From: Anaerovibrio sp. RM50
GTDB taxonomy: Bacteria > Bacillota > Negativicutes > Selenomonadales > Selenomonadaceae
Length of the DNA stretch: 57,524 bases
NCBI RefSeq assembly: GCF_000622005.1
Contig: NZ_KK211383.1
Location: forward strand, 285,623-343,146
Direction: 5' to 3'
This document shows positions 41,681 to 50,839 of this stretch, one piece after another; the stretch's first letter is position 1; every line of letters begins with the position of its first letter. The notes under the pieces were generated by a model. The model saw only the letters and a program-made list of their open reading frames with translations. It was not told the origin of the DNA and searched no databases. A program made the position numbers and the translations under genes.

Positions 41681-43191
41681 GCCTTGTGTCCTCCTATCTG
41701 CTGGTTTCTTTCAATGGTCATGGCACCCTCCTGCAAATTGGCCCCCTTTAAAATGGCGTTTTTGCCGAATTTGTGTTTAATGTCCAAAAGGGCATGCTGC
41801 AGGGATTTTTCCCTGGACTCCGCCTTTTCCTCCAGCTCCAGCTTTCTGGCCTCTTCCTCATAGTCAGTGAAGAGGTCAAGCTGTTGGGGCTTTTCCTTTT
41901 CCTGTTTCAGGGCAGCTTCACTGATTACATGGTTGGCGGTGACATTTACCCGCCGAATAAAAAGATTTGGGTCTGTGATTTTATCAAAGAGCTCCAGCAC
42001 AGCATCCAAAATAAGCTTTGTTGATGAAGTATGCTTTCCCAGATTTATGGAGCCGTTAGCCGGGGTGGGAACCCTTCGGCCGTAGTGATCGGCGTGGACT
42101 GGGCCCCTATAGTTATGCGCCGTTACATTGGAAATGTCATATCCGATGTAAAGCACTATCTGATCCGTGACCAGCCCCTTTTCCACCAAATCCAGCACCA
42201 GCAGATCCGTCATTTCCCAGACAATGAGCCGTCCCTTTTCATGGGTATAGGCACTTTGGAGAACCTGGCCGCTGCTGAGGCTGTTGGAGGCCGGGCGGTA
42301 TTCCTTGATGGCCTTCATGGTGCATGGCTCGTAGCCCCAGGCATGGTCAATGAGGAGCTGGGCATTTATGCCAAAGAGGCGGTACAGCAAGTCCTCATTG
42401 TGGTATTGGCTTTCCTTCCCCAGAGAGCAGCGGGCAATGTCCCCCATGGTATGAAGGCCGTGGTCCCGAAGTTTTCTGGCGTAGCCATGGCCCACCCGCC
42501 AAAAATCCGTAAGGGGCTTGTGGTTCCATAGCTTTTGGCGGTAGCTCATTTCGTCCAGCTCCGCAATCCTTGCCCCATTACTGCCAGCGGGGATTTTCTT
42601 GGCCACAATGTCCATGGCCACCTTGGCCAGATAAAGGTTGGTGCCGATGCCGGCGGTGGCGGTGATGCCGGTGGTATTAAAAATATCGGAAATAATCTGC
42701 AAAGCCAGCTCACGGCCGTTCATTTTGTAGGTGGCAAGGTATGGGGTGGCATCGATAAATACCTCATCAACGCTGTAGCTGTGAATGTCATCTGCGGAGA
42801 TGTATTTAAGATAGATGCCGAAAATTCTTGCACTGAATTCAACATAGAGAGCCATGCGGGGCACAGCCACCACGTAATCAAGGGAAAGGGCGGGATTTTC
42901 TGCAAGCTCCAGGGCATTGGCTGAGCTGCCGATGAATTTATGGCCGGGGGCAGCTGCCCTGCGAAGGTAATTAATTTCCTTCACCTTCTGCTGTACCTCA
43001 AAGAGCCGGGGACGGCCGGGGATCCCATAGGCCTTGAGGGAAGGTGAAACAGCCAGACAGATGGTTTTCCCGCTGCGGCTTTCATCAGCCACAACCAGGT
43101 TGGCCGTAAGGGGATCCATATCTCGCTCCACGCATTCAACAGAGGCGTAAAAGGATTTCAGGTCTATGGCTATGTAGCATTTGTCCCTCAT
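41677..43191 (-). CDS. Y-family DNA polymerase (UmuC/DinB-related)
   Basis: 504 residues. Catalytic residues are present: AIDLKSFYASVECVERD at the N-terminus (first Asp) and the SVDEVFID motif near residue 140 (Asp-Glu pair), with helix-hairpin-helix and little-finger regions following. It is longer than DinB and resembles the UvrX/UmuC-type polymerases of Firmicutes. It would carry out translesion synthesis in the cytosol. No LexA-type box is obvious in the 120 bp upstream. Confidence 0.93.
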   Translation of the reverse strand: MRDKCYIAIDLKSFYASVECVERDMDPLTANLVVADESRSGKTICLAVSPSLKAYGIPGRPRLFEVQQKVKEINYLRRAAAPGHKFIGSSANALELAENPALSLDYVVAVPRMALYVEFSARIFGIYLKYISADDIHSYSVDEVFIDATPYLATYKMNGRELALQIISDIFNTTGITATAGIGTNLYLAKVAMDIVAKKIPAGSNGARIAELDEMSYRQKLWNHKPLTDFWRVGHGYARKLRDHGLHTMGDIARCSLGKESQYHNEDLLYRLFGINAQLLIDHAWGYEPCTMKAIKEYRPASNSLSSGQVLQSAYTHEKGRLIVWEMTDLLVLDLVEKGLVTDQIVLYIGYDISNVTAHNYRGPVHADHYGRRVPTPANGSINLGKHTSSTKLILDAVLELFDKITDPNLFIRRVNVTANHVISEAALKQEKEKPQQLDLFTDYEEEARKLELEEKAESREKSLQHALLDIKHKFGKNAILKGANLQEGAMTIERNQQIGGHKA

Positions 43192-43312
43192 GGTGTTCCG
43201 CCTCCCGTTGTTATACCTTTCTTAATACATTTTCTTTCAGTACCACCACTAAAAGCGGAGTACCCGAAAGCCTCCGCCTGTTTTAATATTTTGGGGCTAT
43301 GTTTGATTGTGG

Positions 43313-43678
43313 TTATTTTAGCCTATACCCCGCCTGCAACAGCACGGACATAGCCTTTCCCCATTTATGTTCCTTTACTAAAATATAATCCGTGTTAAAT
43401 GTAGATATGGAGAAAATGCTGATTCCATTGTCCGCCAAAATCGTGGAGAGTTTGGCCAATACCCCCACCATGGAAAGGTCCAGCATTCCATCAATATAAA
43501 ATCCCTTCCAGTCATCTTCCCGTTCTATACAATTTTCAGGAACATGTTCCCTTTTGCATACAAGGGATATTTCATCGCTGGTTTTGGCCAAAAAGAAAAA
43601 ATCCTGTGTCAGGTCTATTTCTGACATATCCCTAACCTTACAAACTGTAATACTGTCCTTTATAGCTGTCAGATCCAT
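43313..43678 (-). CDS. ACT domain protein
   Basis: 121 residues. The C-terminal half is an ACT domain (MLDLSMVGVLAKLSTILADNGISIFSISTFNTDYILV), preceded by a small beta domain with DFFFLAKTSDEISLVCKREHVP. This is the two-part layout of the ACT_7/CASTOR-like family found alone in many bacteria. These presumably bind amino acids, but the target is unknown. AGGAG lies eight bases upstream of the ATG. It is a single gene. Confidence 0.88.
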   Translation of the reverse strand: MDLTAIKDSITVCKVRDMSEIDLTQDFFFLAKTSDEISLVCKREHVPENCIEREDDWKGFYIDGMLDLSMVGVLAKLSTILADNGISIFSISTFNTDYILVKEHKWGKAMSVLLQAGYRLK

Positions 43679-43876
43679 ATTTTAATCTCCTATCCTCAAA
43701 CGCAATATTTCATGCGCAGACATCTTCGTTCCCCTTTAGAAATTCAACGCAACCCCGAAAAATCCTGCTGCCCTTATTTTCAAATAAGGGTTGCAGGAAA
43801 ATAAAAATGAATCTAGAAATTATAGCTAAGCAGTTTCTATGTGATATTTCAATTGATTAAGGAGGTAAAGTGTATC

Positions 43877-45580
43877 ATGAAAGCAGGGAAAAAACTCGTG
43901 TCAGGGTTTCTGGCAGGCAGTATGATGCTGTTGACGGCATGCTGCTATGCCGAATCTGTCCATCAAATAGAGAAACAGACAACACCTATTTACTACGCTG
44001 ATATGGAAACGGAAAACAAAGGTGAAGTTGACCTGTTTTTTGTTGACGGCGTGAAGGATGTTCCTTATATTACTGTGGAAACCGCCAAGGATATCCTTGT
44101 CAGCAATGTGAGAAAGCTTGATGCCCCAAACTATGACCTCACGGTGAAAAAAGATGGGGAAAAGATAACTCTCAGCCGGGAAACATACTATCCTGTAACC
44201 TTTGACTGTGCGGCGGATACCATAACCTTCTGGGATTATGATGCATTTATGACTTCAAATCCAAACGCCACCCTCATGGATCTTGTGGCAGTAACCGGTT
44301 TTAACGATAAGGGTGAGGCCGAGCTGTTCCAAAGAACAGATACCTCCTTCCAGCTGTATGGGGAAACTATTACTTTCCGGCCCGGGGATTACGGCATAGA
44401 TATGTTTTATCAGGATGGTGAATATTATTTGCCCCTCCAGCTCTTCAGCGACATAATACTTTCCCAAAATAACATGAATACACTGTATAATGGTGAAAAT
44501 GTTTTCCTGCTGCTGGCTGGCAATCTGGAGCCATTTAAAGAGCTTTACTACAATAACCTGCTCCCGACAAGCAGAAGTGAGGCCCTGGCTGATTTCAATT
44601 ATAATGAGCTTTGCTTCGCTCTTGATTCTCTTTATGGTCTGAAGCAGCAGCACAACATCAAAAACTTTGATACCATGTTCCAGCAGGCGGGAATAAAATA
44701 CCAGCTGTTAAGTACAGACCCCCAGGAAGCAGGACAGGCCCTGTGGGATCTGACCTTTATTTATCTTGATGACCTGCACAGCTCCTTTGCCAACCGTTCC
44801 TATCGCATGAAGGAAGACCCGGTACGCAGATATGGGCCCGCATGTATGCAGAGCATTGATGATATGCAAAGATATGCTGATGCTCGGGCAAAACGCTATC
44901 CAAATGGTACCCCGGGTTATGAGGAAATTGGCAATACCGCATATATAACTTTTGATCAGTTTGTGGTGGAAGGCGTAGATTATTACGAGGAAAAGGCGGA
45001 GGATCATTTGACTGATACCATGGGATTGATGATTTATTCCCTTGGGCAGATCAAGCGACCAAACAGCCCGATCAAAAATGTGGTACTGGATCTTTCCAAT
45101 AACGGTGGTGGCACAGCACCTTCTGCTGCCTATACCATCGGAATGTTTTTGGGAGAAGGGTCAATCAGTGTGACCAATCCTTTGACGGGAGCCCTGGTCT
45201 GCCAGAATTTCAAAACCGACCTAAATATGGACAGAGTCTTTGATGAAAGGGACAATTTGCTTGATTACAATCTGTTCTGCCTTACCTCACCAAACAGCTT
45301 CTCCTGCGGAAATTTGGTGCCAAGTGCACTAAAAAATTCCCATCGCGTAACAATTCTGGGGCAAACCTCCGGGGGCGGTGCCTGTGTAGTACAGAACATG
45401 ACCACCGCTGACGGGTGCGTGTTTAATATATCCGGCCCTTATCGCCTGGCCTACACAAAGAATGGCTCCTTCTATGACATAGACCAGGGTGTAACACCTG
45501 ATTTCGTATTGCCAACCCCGGATCAGTTCTATGACAGAAAGCAGCTTACCAAATATATCAACAAGCTGTTGTGGAAATAG
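43877..45580 (+). CDS. S41-family peptidase-like lipoprotein
   Basis: 567 residues from the ATG at 43877, which follows AAGGAGG; a longer frame from 43841 lacks a site. The signal ends in a lipobox (MMLLTAC), so it should be membrane-anchored outside the cytoplasm. The C-terminal S41 domain contains VVLDLSNNGGGTAPSAAY and LTSPNSFSCGNLVPSAL, where the second Ser fits the catalytic position of tail-specific proteases. The N-terminal ~250 residues form an unknown domain. It ends 10 bp before the zinc-ribbon membrane protein, implying an operon. Confidence 0.82.
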   Translation: MKAGKKLVSGFLAGSMMLLTACCYAESVHQIEKQTTPIYYADMETENKGEVDLFFVDGVKDVPYITVETAKDILVSNVRKLDAPNYDLTVKKDGEKITLSRETYYPVTFDCAADTITFWDYDAFMTSNPNATLMDLVAVTGFNDKGEAELFQRTDTSFQLYGETITFRPGDYGIDMFYQDGEYYLPLQLFSDIILSQNNMNTLYNGENVFLLLAGNLEPFKELYYNNLLPTSRSEALADFNYNELCFALDSLYGLKQQHNIKNFDTMFQQAGIKYQLLSTDPQEAGQALWDLTFIYLDDLHSSFANRSYRMKEDPVRRYGPACMQSIDDMQRYADARAKRYPNGTPGYEEIGNTAYITFDQFVVEGVDYYEEKAEDHLTDTMGLMIYSLGQIKRPNSPIKNVVLDLSNNGGGTAPSAAYTIGMFLGEGSISVTNPLTGALVCQNFKTDLNMDRVFDERDNLLDYNLFCLTSPNSFSCGNLVPSALKNSHRVTILGQTSGGGACVVQNMTTADGCVFNISGPYRLAYTKNGSFYDIDQGVTPDFVLPTPDQFYDRKQLTKYINKLLWK

Positions 45581-45590
45581 GAGCTTACTG

Positions 45591-47255
45591 ATGAATCCAT
45601 CTGATGTTACAACTGATAATAAAATCGGGAAATTGTACGACATACACTGCCCCTCCTGTGGTGCCCCAGCATATTATGATATAAGGAAACGCATGTATAA
45701 TTGCAGCTACTGCGGAAACAGTGTGGGGATAGACGGGGCAAAGCGTGAGCGCAAGGGGTTCCGTGAAATAAGCCGAAGGAAAATGCAGGAATCCCTTAAA
45801 AATTTTGACCTTCAGAAGGCTGTATGCACAGGCTGCGGGGCCGAGGTTGTCTTCGATGTGGGTCATGCTGTGGCAAACTGTGCCTTTTGCGGCAGGTCCC
45901 TTGTACGAAAGGCCTTTGTAAATGCCGACAATATCCCCGAGCTCATAGTCCCCTTCATTATAACCATTGCAGAGGCGAAGGATATTCTGGCAGATTGGTG
46001 CCATAAGAACAAGGGGAAAAAAGAGGCTCAGGCCATAAGGGAAAAAATCGACGATTTAAAGGGCTTTTATCTTCCCTACGAACTTGTCAGGGGTCCTGTG
46101 AGATGCAGTGTATTCCGTGTAGAGGGCGGACGCGTATACGAATGCGGCGGCTTTGTGGACGAGGTATTCGTAAACTGCTCCAAAAATCTGGACAACCAGC
46201 TTCTCGATGCCATGGAGCCCTTCGATCTCACTGAGCTCAAGGAATTTGATTTCTCGTATATTGCGGGACACCAGGTAAAGACCGGGGATATCTCCGGGGA
46301 TGAGCTTGTAAGGCGTGTAAATGTGGAGGTTGGAGAGGATTACAGGCCTGTGATTCAAAAGACGCTGGAAGCCAAAGCCGTGGGCATTTATGCCAATTCC
46401 AACGATGTTCTGCAGATGCCTGTGCTTTTGCCGGTCTATTATCTTGCCTTTGACGGATACATGGCTGCAGTGAACGGGCAGACTGGCAAGGTCAGTGTCC
46501 GCGCCTATAAGGATTCAAAATATCTCCTCCTGCCATGGTGGCTGAAGGCAATTTTGGCAACTATAGTTGGAACTGCGGGAGTAGCCTTGGGGCTGTTCGT
46601 TTTCGGCGCCGGTGAAGAGCTTATATACGTAACCTCCGGGTGTCTAGCCCTGATTCTCCTGATTGTTTTCCTTACGGCCTACAGCCAGCAAAAAGAAGAA
46701 ACCTATGGCCTGGAAACCTACCGAAAAATATTCACCTCCAGGGGCGGGGCTTACATACGTAAAGGAAATAAGCTGGTCCAGACAAAGGATGAGCGGGAAA
46801 AGCCAGTGACAAAGCCAGTATTCTTTATGGATATTGACGGGAGAACAGAGGAAGTAGAGATAAAGTTTACAACTGCCCTACGGGTGGTAAGGGCCATTGC
46901 CATCACTTTTGGGGTTGTCTTTCTTCCGGTCATCATTGCGCTTTTGATAAACGGTTTTAACTTTTCACTCCTCAATCTTGGCGGCTCCGCAGTGTGGTTT
47001 TGCATAACCGTGCCCCTTGCCCCCGTATTTCTTGTAAAATTTGGCAGAATGGATATTTATGACAATCCCTGGATATATCTTGTGGACGGGAACGGGAAAA
47101 GAACGCGCTACAAGCCAAAAACTAATCCTAAGGAAAAAGAGGCCATCATGCTTTTCGTAAATGATTTATATAAGCCGCCTCTTCTGTGGCTGACATTGTT
47201 TGTAATACTCCTGTTTTGCACAATGGTATATCTTACAGCATTTGGATTTGACTGA
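45591..47255 (+). CDS. zinc-ribbon membrane protein of unknown function
   Basis: 554 residues from the ATG at 45591, which has ATAGGAGC upstream; the frame runs back into the S41 gene without a site. Two tandem zinc ribbons (CPSCGAPAYYDIRKRMYNCSYCG and CTGCGAEVVFDVGHAVANCAFCG, partly shown) are followed by a ~200-residue soluble domain (FYLPYELVRGPVRCSVFRVEGG), two membrane hairpins (about residues 320-370 and 435-490) and a last membrane helix. Such proteins are sometimes labelled TFIIB-type zinc ribbon proteins. No function is known. It forms an operon with the lipoprotein. Confidence 0.75.
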   Translation: MNPSDVTTDNKIGKLYDIHCPSCGAPAYYDIRKRMYNCSYCGNSVGIDGAKRERKGFREISRRKMQESLKNFDLQKAVCTGCGAEVVFDVGHAVANCAFCGRSLVRKAFVNADNIPELIVPFIITIAEAKDILADWCHKNKGKKEAQAIREKIDDLKGFYLPYELVRGPVRCSVFRVEGGRVYECGGFVDEVFVNCSKNLDNQLLDAMEPFDLTELKEFDFSYIAGHQVKTGDISGDELVRRVNVEVGEDYRPVIQKTLEAKAVGIYANSNDVLQMPVLLPVYYLAFDGYMAAVNGQTGKVSVRAYKDSKYLLLPWWLKAILATIVGTAGVALGLFVFGAGEELIYVTSGCLALILLIVFLTAYSQQKEETYGLETYRKIFTSRGGAYIRKGNKLVQTKDEREKPVTKPVFFMDIDGRTEEVEIKFTTALRVVRAIAITFGVVFLPVIIALLINGFNFSLLNLGGSAVWFCITVPLAPVFLVKFGRMDIYDNPWIYLVDGNGKRTRYKPKTNPKEKEAIMLFVNDLYKPPLLWLTLFVILLFCTMVYLTAFGFD

Positions 47256-47258
47256 AAA

Positions 47259-47277
47259 ATGGGAGGGGCATTCAACG
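47259..47277 (+). promoter_or_regulatory. leader motif shared with the vanX-like and DUF6765 genes
   Basis: ATGGGAGGGGCATTCAACG lies between the zinc-ribbon gene stop and the cinA start. Nearly the same 18 bases occur in the leaders at 51886-51903 and 52799-52816 (complement). Here one extra G shifts the reading frame, so a short ORF would read WEGHST then stop. cinA has its own Shine-Dalgarno after it. Confidence 0.5.
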
Positions 47278-47296
47278 TAAAAAGGGAGATGTTACC

Positions 47297-48094
47297 GTGA
47301 TTGTGGAAATAATAAGTGTTGGTACTGAGCTTTTGCTGGGAAATATTGTCAATACAAATGCCCAGTTTATCTCCAAGGAGCTGGCTAAGCTAGGGATGGA
47401 GTGCTACTATCAGACAGTGGTGGGAGATAATCCAGACCGTATAAAAAGTGCCCTGGACGTGGCCTTTTCCCGGGGTGATATGGTGATACTCACTGGTGGA
47501 CTGGGCCCAACCAAGGATGACCTTACCAAGGAAATGCTTATGGATTATTTCCATAAAGAGGTGGTCCTTGACCAAAAGGCCTGGGAAATGATGAAGGAGC
47601 GTCTCACCCGCAGCGGCTTTACTGAATTCAGTGACAGTCAGAAAAAACAGGCCTATGTGCCAAAGGATTCTATTATAATGTACAATCATAATGGCACTGC
47701 TCCCGGCTGTATTATGGAAAATATGGGCAAATATTGTATGCTGTTTCCCGGACCGCCAAAGGAAATGCAGCCAATGTTTATGGAATACGGCGTACCCTAT
47801 CTTCAGAGGTTCAGTGACAGGGTATTTGTATCCATGAATATCAAGATGATGAGCCGTCAGGAGGTCTCCGTAACCATAGTCGGGGAAGGACCATGTGCGG
47901 AGCGCCTGGGGGACCTTTGCGACAATGAAAATCCAACGGTGGCCACCTACGCCAAGGAGGATGGCTGTCTTATCAGGATTACTGCCGCCGCCAATAATCG
48001 CCAGGAGGGTTTGAAGCTTATTGCACCAATGGTGGAAAAGTGCAAGGCCGCCTTGGGTGAAGAATATATTAAATACATTTCCGAGGACACATAA
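47297..48094 (+). CDS. cinA: CinA-like protein lacking the C-terminal amidase domain
   Basis: 265 residues. The N-terminal molybdopterin-binding-like domain (ISVGTELLLGNIVNTNAQFISKEL, VILTGGLGPTKDDLTKE, FPGPPKEMQPM) and the middle KH-like domain are complete. The protein stops at EEYIKYISEDT, where full-length CinA (about 410 residues) continues into the nicotinamide-nucleotide amidase. No remnant of that domain follows. It could have ADP-ribose or NMN-related pyrophosphatase activity only. It starts with GTG after AGGGAG. Confidence 0.88.
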   Translation: MIVEIISVGTELLLGNIVNTNAQFISKELAKLGMECYYQTVVGDNPDRIKSALDVAFSRGDMVILTGGLGPTKDDLTKEMLMDYFHKEVVLDQKAWEMMKERLTRSGFTEFSDSQKKQAYVPKDSIIMYNHNGTAPGCIMENMGKYCMLFPGPPKEMQPMFMEYGVPYLQRFSDRVFVSMNIKMMSRQEVSVTIVGEGPCAERLGDLCDNENPTVATYAKEDGCLIRITAAANNRQEGLKLIAPMVEKCKAALGEEYIKYISEDT

Positions 48095-48188
48095 ACAGCA
48101 AACAAGCAACTTTACAATTTTTAAATTATTTTGTAATTGAGCAGTTCCACAAATGCTAAGTTTGATTTAAGTACAAGGGGGGAACAAA

Positions 48189-49811
48189 ATGTTCGAGAGA
48201 TGGCATTCTTTTGAGCTCGCAGGAGAAAATTTCAGGGAGACCATCGAATCAATGGGCGAGGCACTGAAAAAGCTGGGCGTATCAGAACGTGAGGCGGAGA
48301 CAGCCAGACAGCTGACTGAGCATATCTTTTCATTACAGCTTTCATTGCGCCCCGAAGTCCACGTCAAGGTCAAGCTAAGAAAACGCTTCGGCGACATTTC
48401 ACTGCGGATGGAAACCATAGGCAATGCCTATAATCCCCTGCAGGTCTTGACGGAATGGGACGAAAACGACCCGGACTATGAGCGGACCATTGCCCTTAAA
48501 TCAAAAAAGGAGATGCTTTCCTATACCCACAGCAACGGGACGAACATTGTAACCATCAAAGTACATGAAGCCGGCAACAAACAGATACGCTATACGCTGT
48601 TCGCCATGGTCATGGGCATACTGGTGGGAGCCATCATAAAGGAAGTGGCTCCACAGGATTTCATCACCATGTTGAACAAAAACATCATAGACAGCATCCG
48701 GACCATGTTCCTGAATTCCCTGAATATGATGATTGCCCCAGTGGTTTTCTTTTCTATCATCGCAGGACTTACCAGCATATCAAGTGCCTCCGATATCGGG
48801 CGCATTGGCGGTAAGCTGGTGGGAACTTATATGTGTACCACGATCATCGCCACGGCCTTCAGCATTATTATCGGCCTGTGCATGTTCCACAGCGGCGTAC
48901 CACAGGTGGGAACAGTCAGCGGCAGCGGGGAAGCCGTAAGCGTGTCCCTGCTGGACATGATAGTGAACGTGGTCCCGAAGGATCTGGTAGAACCCATCGT
49001 AAACCGCGATATGCTGCAAATTATTTTCGTCTCTGTGCTGTTTGGCATAACCATAAATATGCTGGGTGAAAAAGCGCAGCTTCTTAAAAATATCACCGAA
49101 ACCATGAACACCTTCTGTCTGCGCGTCATTACGCTATTGGCGCAATTCATCCCGCTGATTGCCTTTCTTTCCATGATGGCGCTGATGTTCACGGTAGGCA
49201 CCGACTCGCTGCTGTTACTGGGGCGGGTGCTGGTGGGACAGTTCATCGGCTCCATGGCCATGATTGGTGTTTATGCAATAGTCATAATGCTGCTGGGAAA
49301 AATTTCTCCACGTCCCTTCCTAAAAAAAATCGGCAGCTTCGTGCCAATAGCAATTTCCATGGGCAGCAGCAACGCCGCCATGCCCTTCACCATGAAATTC
49401 TGCACGGAAAAAATGGGCGTTTCGCCGCGTCTGTCCTCATTTTCCATCCCTTTGGGCGCCACAGTCAATATGGACGGCGGCTGCTTCTATTTTTCCATCC
49501 AGGCAATCCTGCTGGCGAAAATGTACGGTCTGGAAATGACGCCGGCTTTTATCGGGGCGCTTTTCGTCACCGTTGTGGCTCTCTCCATCGGCGCACCTGG
49601 TGTACCTGGCGGATCCTTTGTCTGCCTGACATCCATTATCGTTTCTTTTGGACTGCCTACAGAAGCGTCAGCAATCGTACTGGGGATAGACCCGCTGACG
49701 TCTATGTTCCGCACCTCCATCAACACCATAGGAGATATTGCCGCAACAACAGCCCTGTCGAAACATGAAAACATGATGGATGAGGCTGTGTATATGAACA
49801 CGGAAGCATAA
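48189..49811 (+). CDS. dicarboxylate/amino acid:cation symporter with extra N-terminal domain
   Basis: 540 residues. From about residue 135 it is a DAACS (GltP/DctA-type) symporter: eight membrane helices, the Ser-rich hairpin (MGSSNAAMPFTMKF), NMDGGCFYFSIQAILLAK and the PGVPGGSFVCLTSIIVSFGLP hairpin with the conserved Asp region DPLTSMFRTSINTIGD. The first ~130 residues are soluble and absent from ordinary family members; helices with SMGEALKKLGVSEREAETARQ then a beta segment recall a HATPase-like fold, but I cannot prove it. AAGGGGGG precedes the ATG. Confidence 0.9.
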   Translation: MFERWHSFELAGENFRETIESMGEALKKLGVSEREAETARQLTEHIFSLQLSLRPEVHVKVKLRKRFGDISLRMETIGNAYNPLQVLTEWDENDPDYERTIALKSKKEMLSYTHSNGTNIVTIKVHEAGNKQIRYTLFAMVMGILVGAIIKEVAPQDFITMLNKNIIDSIRTMFLNSLNMMIAPVVFFSIIAGLTSISSASDIGRIGGKLVGTYMCTTIIATAFSIIIGLCMFHSGVPQVGTVSGSGEAVSVSLLDMIVNVVPKDLVEPIVNRDMLQIIFVSVLFGITINMLGEKAQLLKNITETMNTFCLRVITLLAQFIPLIAFLSMMALMFTVGTDSLLLLGRVLVGQFIGSMAMIGVYAIVIMLLGKISPRPFLKKIGSFVPIAISMGSSNAAMPFTMKFCTEKMGVSPRLSSFSIPLGATVNMDGGCFYFSIQAILLAKMYGLEMTPAFIGALFVTVVALSIGAPGVPGGSFVCLTSIIVSFGLPTEASAIVLGIDPLTSMFRTSINTIGDIAATTALSKHENMMDEAVYMNTEA

Positions 49812-49819
49812 ACAGTGAT

Positions 49820-49850
49820 AAGGTCAGTCTGCGGACTGACCTTTTTCTTT
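49820..49850 (+). terminator. terminator of the symporter gene
   Basis: AGGTCAGTC/GACTGACCT with loop TGCG, followed by TTTTTCTTTTTT, 10 bp past the stop codon. Confidence 0.92.
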
Positions 49851-49866
49851 TTTGCCCAAAATAAAT

Positions 49867-49890
49867 AGAGCTGTTCCGAAGAACAGCTCT
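49867..49890 (-). terminator. terminator after tRNA-Pro
   Basis: A perfect 10-bp stem AGAGCTGTTC/GAACAGCTCT with a 4-nt loop (TTCG on the minus strand), followed on the minus strand by ATTTATTTTG. It lies 12 bp past the tRNA. Confidence 0.8.
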
Positions 49891-49902
49891 CAATTTACTA
49901 AA

Positions 49903-49979
49903 TGGTCGGAACGACGGGATTCGAACCCACGACCTCTTCCACCCCAAGGAAGCGCGCTACCAAACTGCGCTACGTCCCG
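49903..49979 (-). tRNA. tRNA-Pro (anticodon GGG)
   Basis: Cloverleaf on the minus strand: acceptor CGGGACG with CGTTCCG, D-stem GCGC/GCGC, anticodon stem CTTCC/GGAAG with loop TTGGGGT (anticodon GGG, reads CCC), T-stem GTGGG/CCCGT with loop TTCGAAT. CCA is encoded. Confidence 0.97.
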
Positions 49980-50069
49980 AACAAGTAATATAATACTACA
50001 TTTGTACGGGCTTGTAACCCCCTTTTTTTGAATACCCTCCAGATTGCCACGTCAGCCTTGCGGCAGATT

Positions 50070-50237
50070 TTAGTTATTTACCTGAAGCAGGTCTTTTTTC
50101 TCCCTATATTCCAATTGTTCTTCCATCCGTGAATAACGTCCCGACATTTCACACAGGCCAACCATTACGAGTATGCCCATCAGTGCCCACACACCAACAA
50201 AAAGGCAACCCAATTCCATCAAATATGATTCGAACAT
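50070..50237 (-). CDS. small single-pass membrane protein (55 aa)
   Basis: 55 residues from the ATG at 50235-50237. The bases GGAGGAG just upstream form its Shine-Dalgarno, which is why the longer in-frame ATG that overlaps them is rejected. One hydrophobic helix (LGCLFVGVWALMGILVMVGL) is followed by a charged tail (EEQLEYREKKDLLQ) that may be a short coiled coil. I do not recognise it. It stands alone upstream of tRNA-Pro on the same strand. Confidence 0.65.
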   Translation of the reverse strand: MFESYLMELGCLFVGVWALMGILVMVGLCEMSGRYSRMEEQLEYREKKDLLQVNN

Positions 50238-50416
50238 TTCATTCTCCTCCATTCTTTATCATCTTTTCTTTACATACGTGTAAAGCACTTATATATTACA
50301 AATTACATAAAAAATATTTTCACTAATTTTTTTGTAATACATTTCCCCCTGGTCCGTATGTAAGGACAGAAAACAAAAACGACATGGGCAAGCCCCATAC
50401 AGAGAGGTGAATGATT

Positions 50417-50566
50417 ATGACGAAGGATTTACTCATAAAGAAAATTACAAATGAATCATTAAAGAAGATTGCAAGGGGAATCAGTTTTGCAAAATTACCT
50501 CCCCAGTTTATCCCTCCAAAGCGAATAGTCATCACCTTTGGCAAAGGCGTAATCCCTGATAAATAA
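50417..50566 (+). CDS. cationic 49-residue protein of unknown function
   Basis: The ATG at 50417 has AGAGG nine bases upstream (an in-frame ATG at 50411 would be too close). The product is basic (about ten Lys/Arg against four Asp/Glu), with an amphipathic N-terminal half (LLIKKITNESLKKIARGI) and a Pro-rich middle (KLPPQFIPPKR). No signal peptide. A strong terminator follows 41 bp after the stop, so it is a free-standing short transcription unit. It could be a regulator, a leader peptide or an antimicrobial peptide; nothing decides this. Confidence 0.6.
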   Translation: MTKDLLIKKITNESLKKIARGISFAKLPPQFIPPKRIVITFGKGVIPDK

Positions 50567-50607
50567 TAAGCTAACTTACACTTCTTATACTTCTCTCATT
50601 ACTCTCC

Positions 50608-50649
50608 CCCTGTCTGTTATCCTCACAATAACAGGCAGGGCCTTTTTTT
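50608..50649 (+). terminator. terminator of the 49-aa gene
   Basis: CCCTG-CTGTTAT and ATAACAG-CAGGG (50608-50620, 50628-50640) followed by CCTTTTTTTATTTT. Confidence 0.92.
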
Positions 50650-50694
50650 ATTTTGATGGAAAATGGAATATGCCCCGTTACAGCAAATGTACAG

Positions 50695-50733
50695 CCAAAA
50701 AATAAGAGCAATGCACATGAAATGCACTGCTCT
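50695..50733 (-). terminator. terminator of the DUF6765 gene
   Basis: On the minus strand AGAGCA-TGCA and TGCA-TGCTCT pair (50705-50733), followed by TATTTTTTGG. It lies ~107 bp past the stop codon. The interval holds no other supported gene. Confidence 0.75.
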
Positions 50734-50839
50734 CATAGACTAAAGTTCGCTATTCAGTTATAGACCTTATACAGCAACCGGACCGTCGGAGCCAACCGTT
50801 GTGGATTCCATAGTCTCCCTCATACAACTGATAAGCACA

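Noticed and set aside
50767-50823. 18-codon frame (MRETMESTTVGSDGPVAV) downstream of the DUF6765 gene
   Set aside because: No ribosome site at usable spacing, no repeat of the sequence elsewhere and no context. Could be the tail of a lost gene; not listed as a feature.
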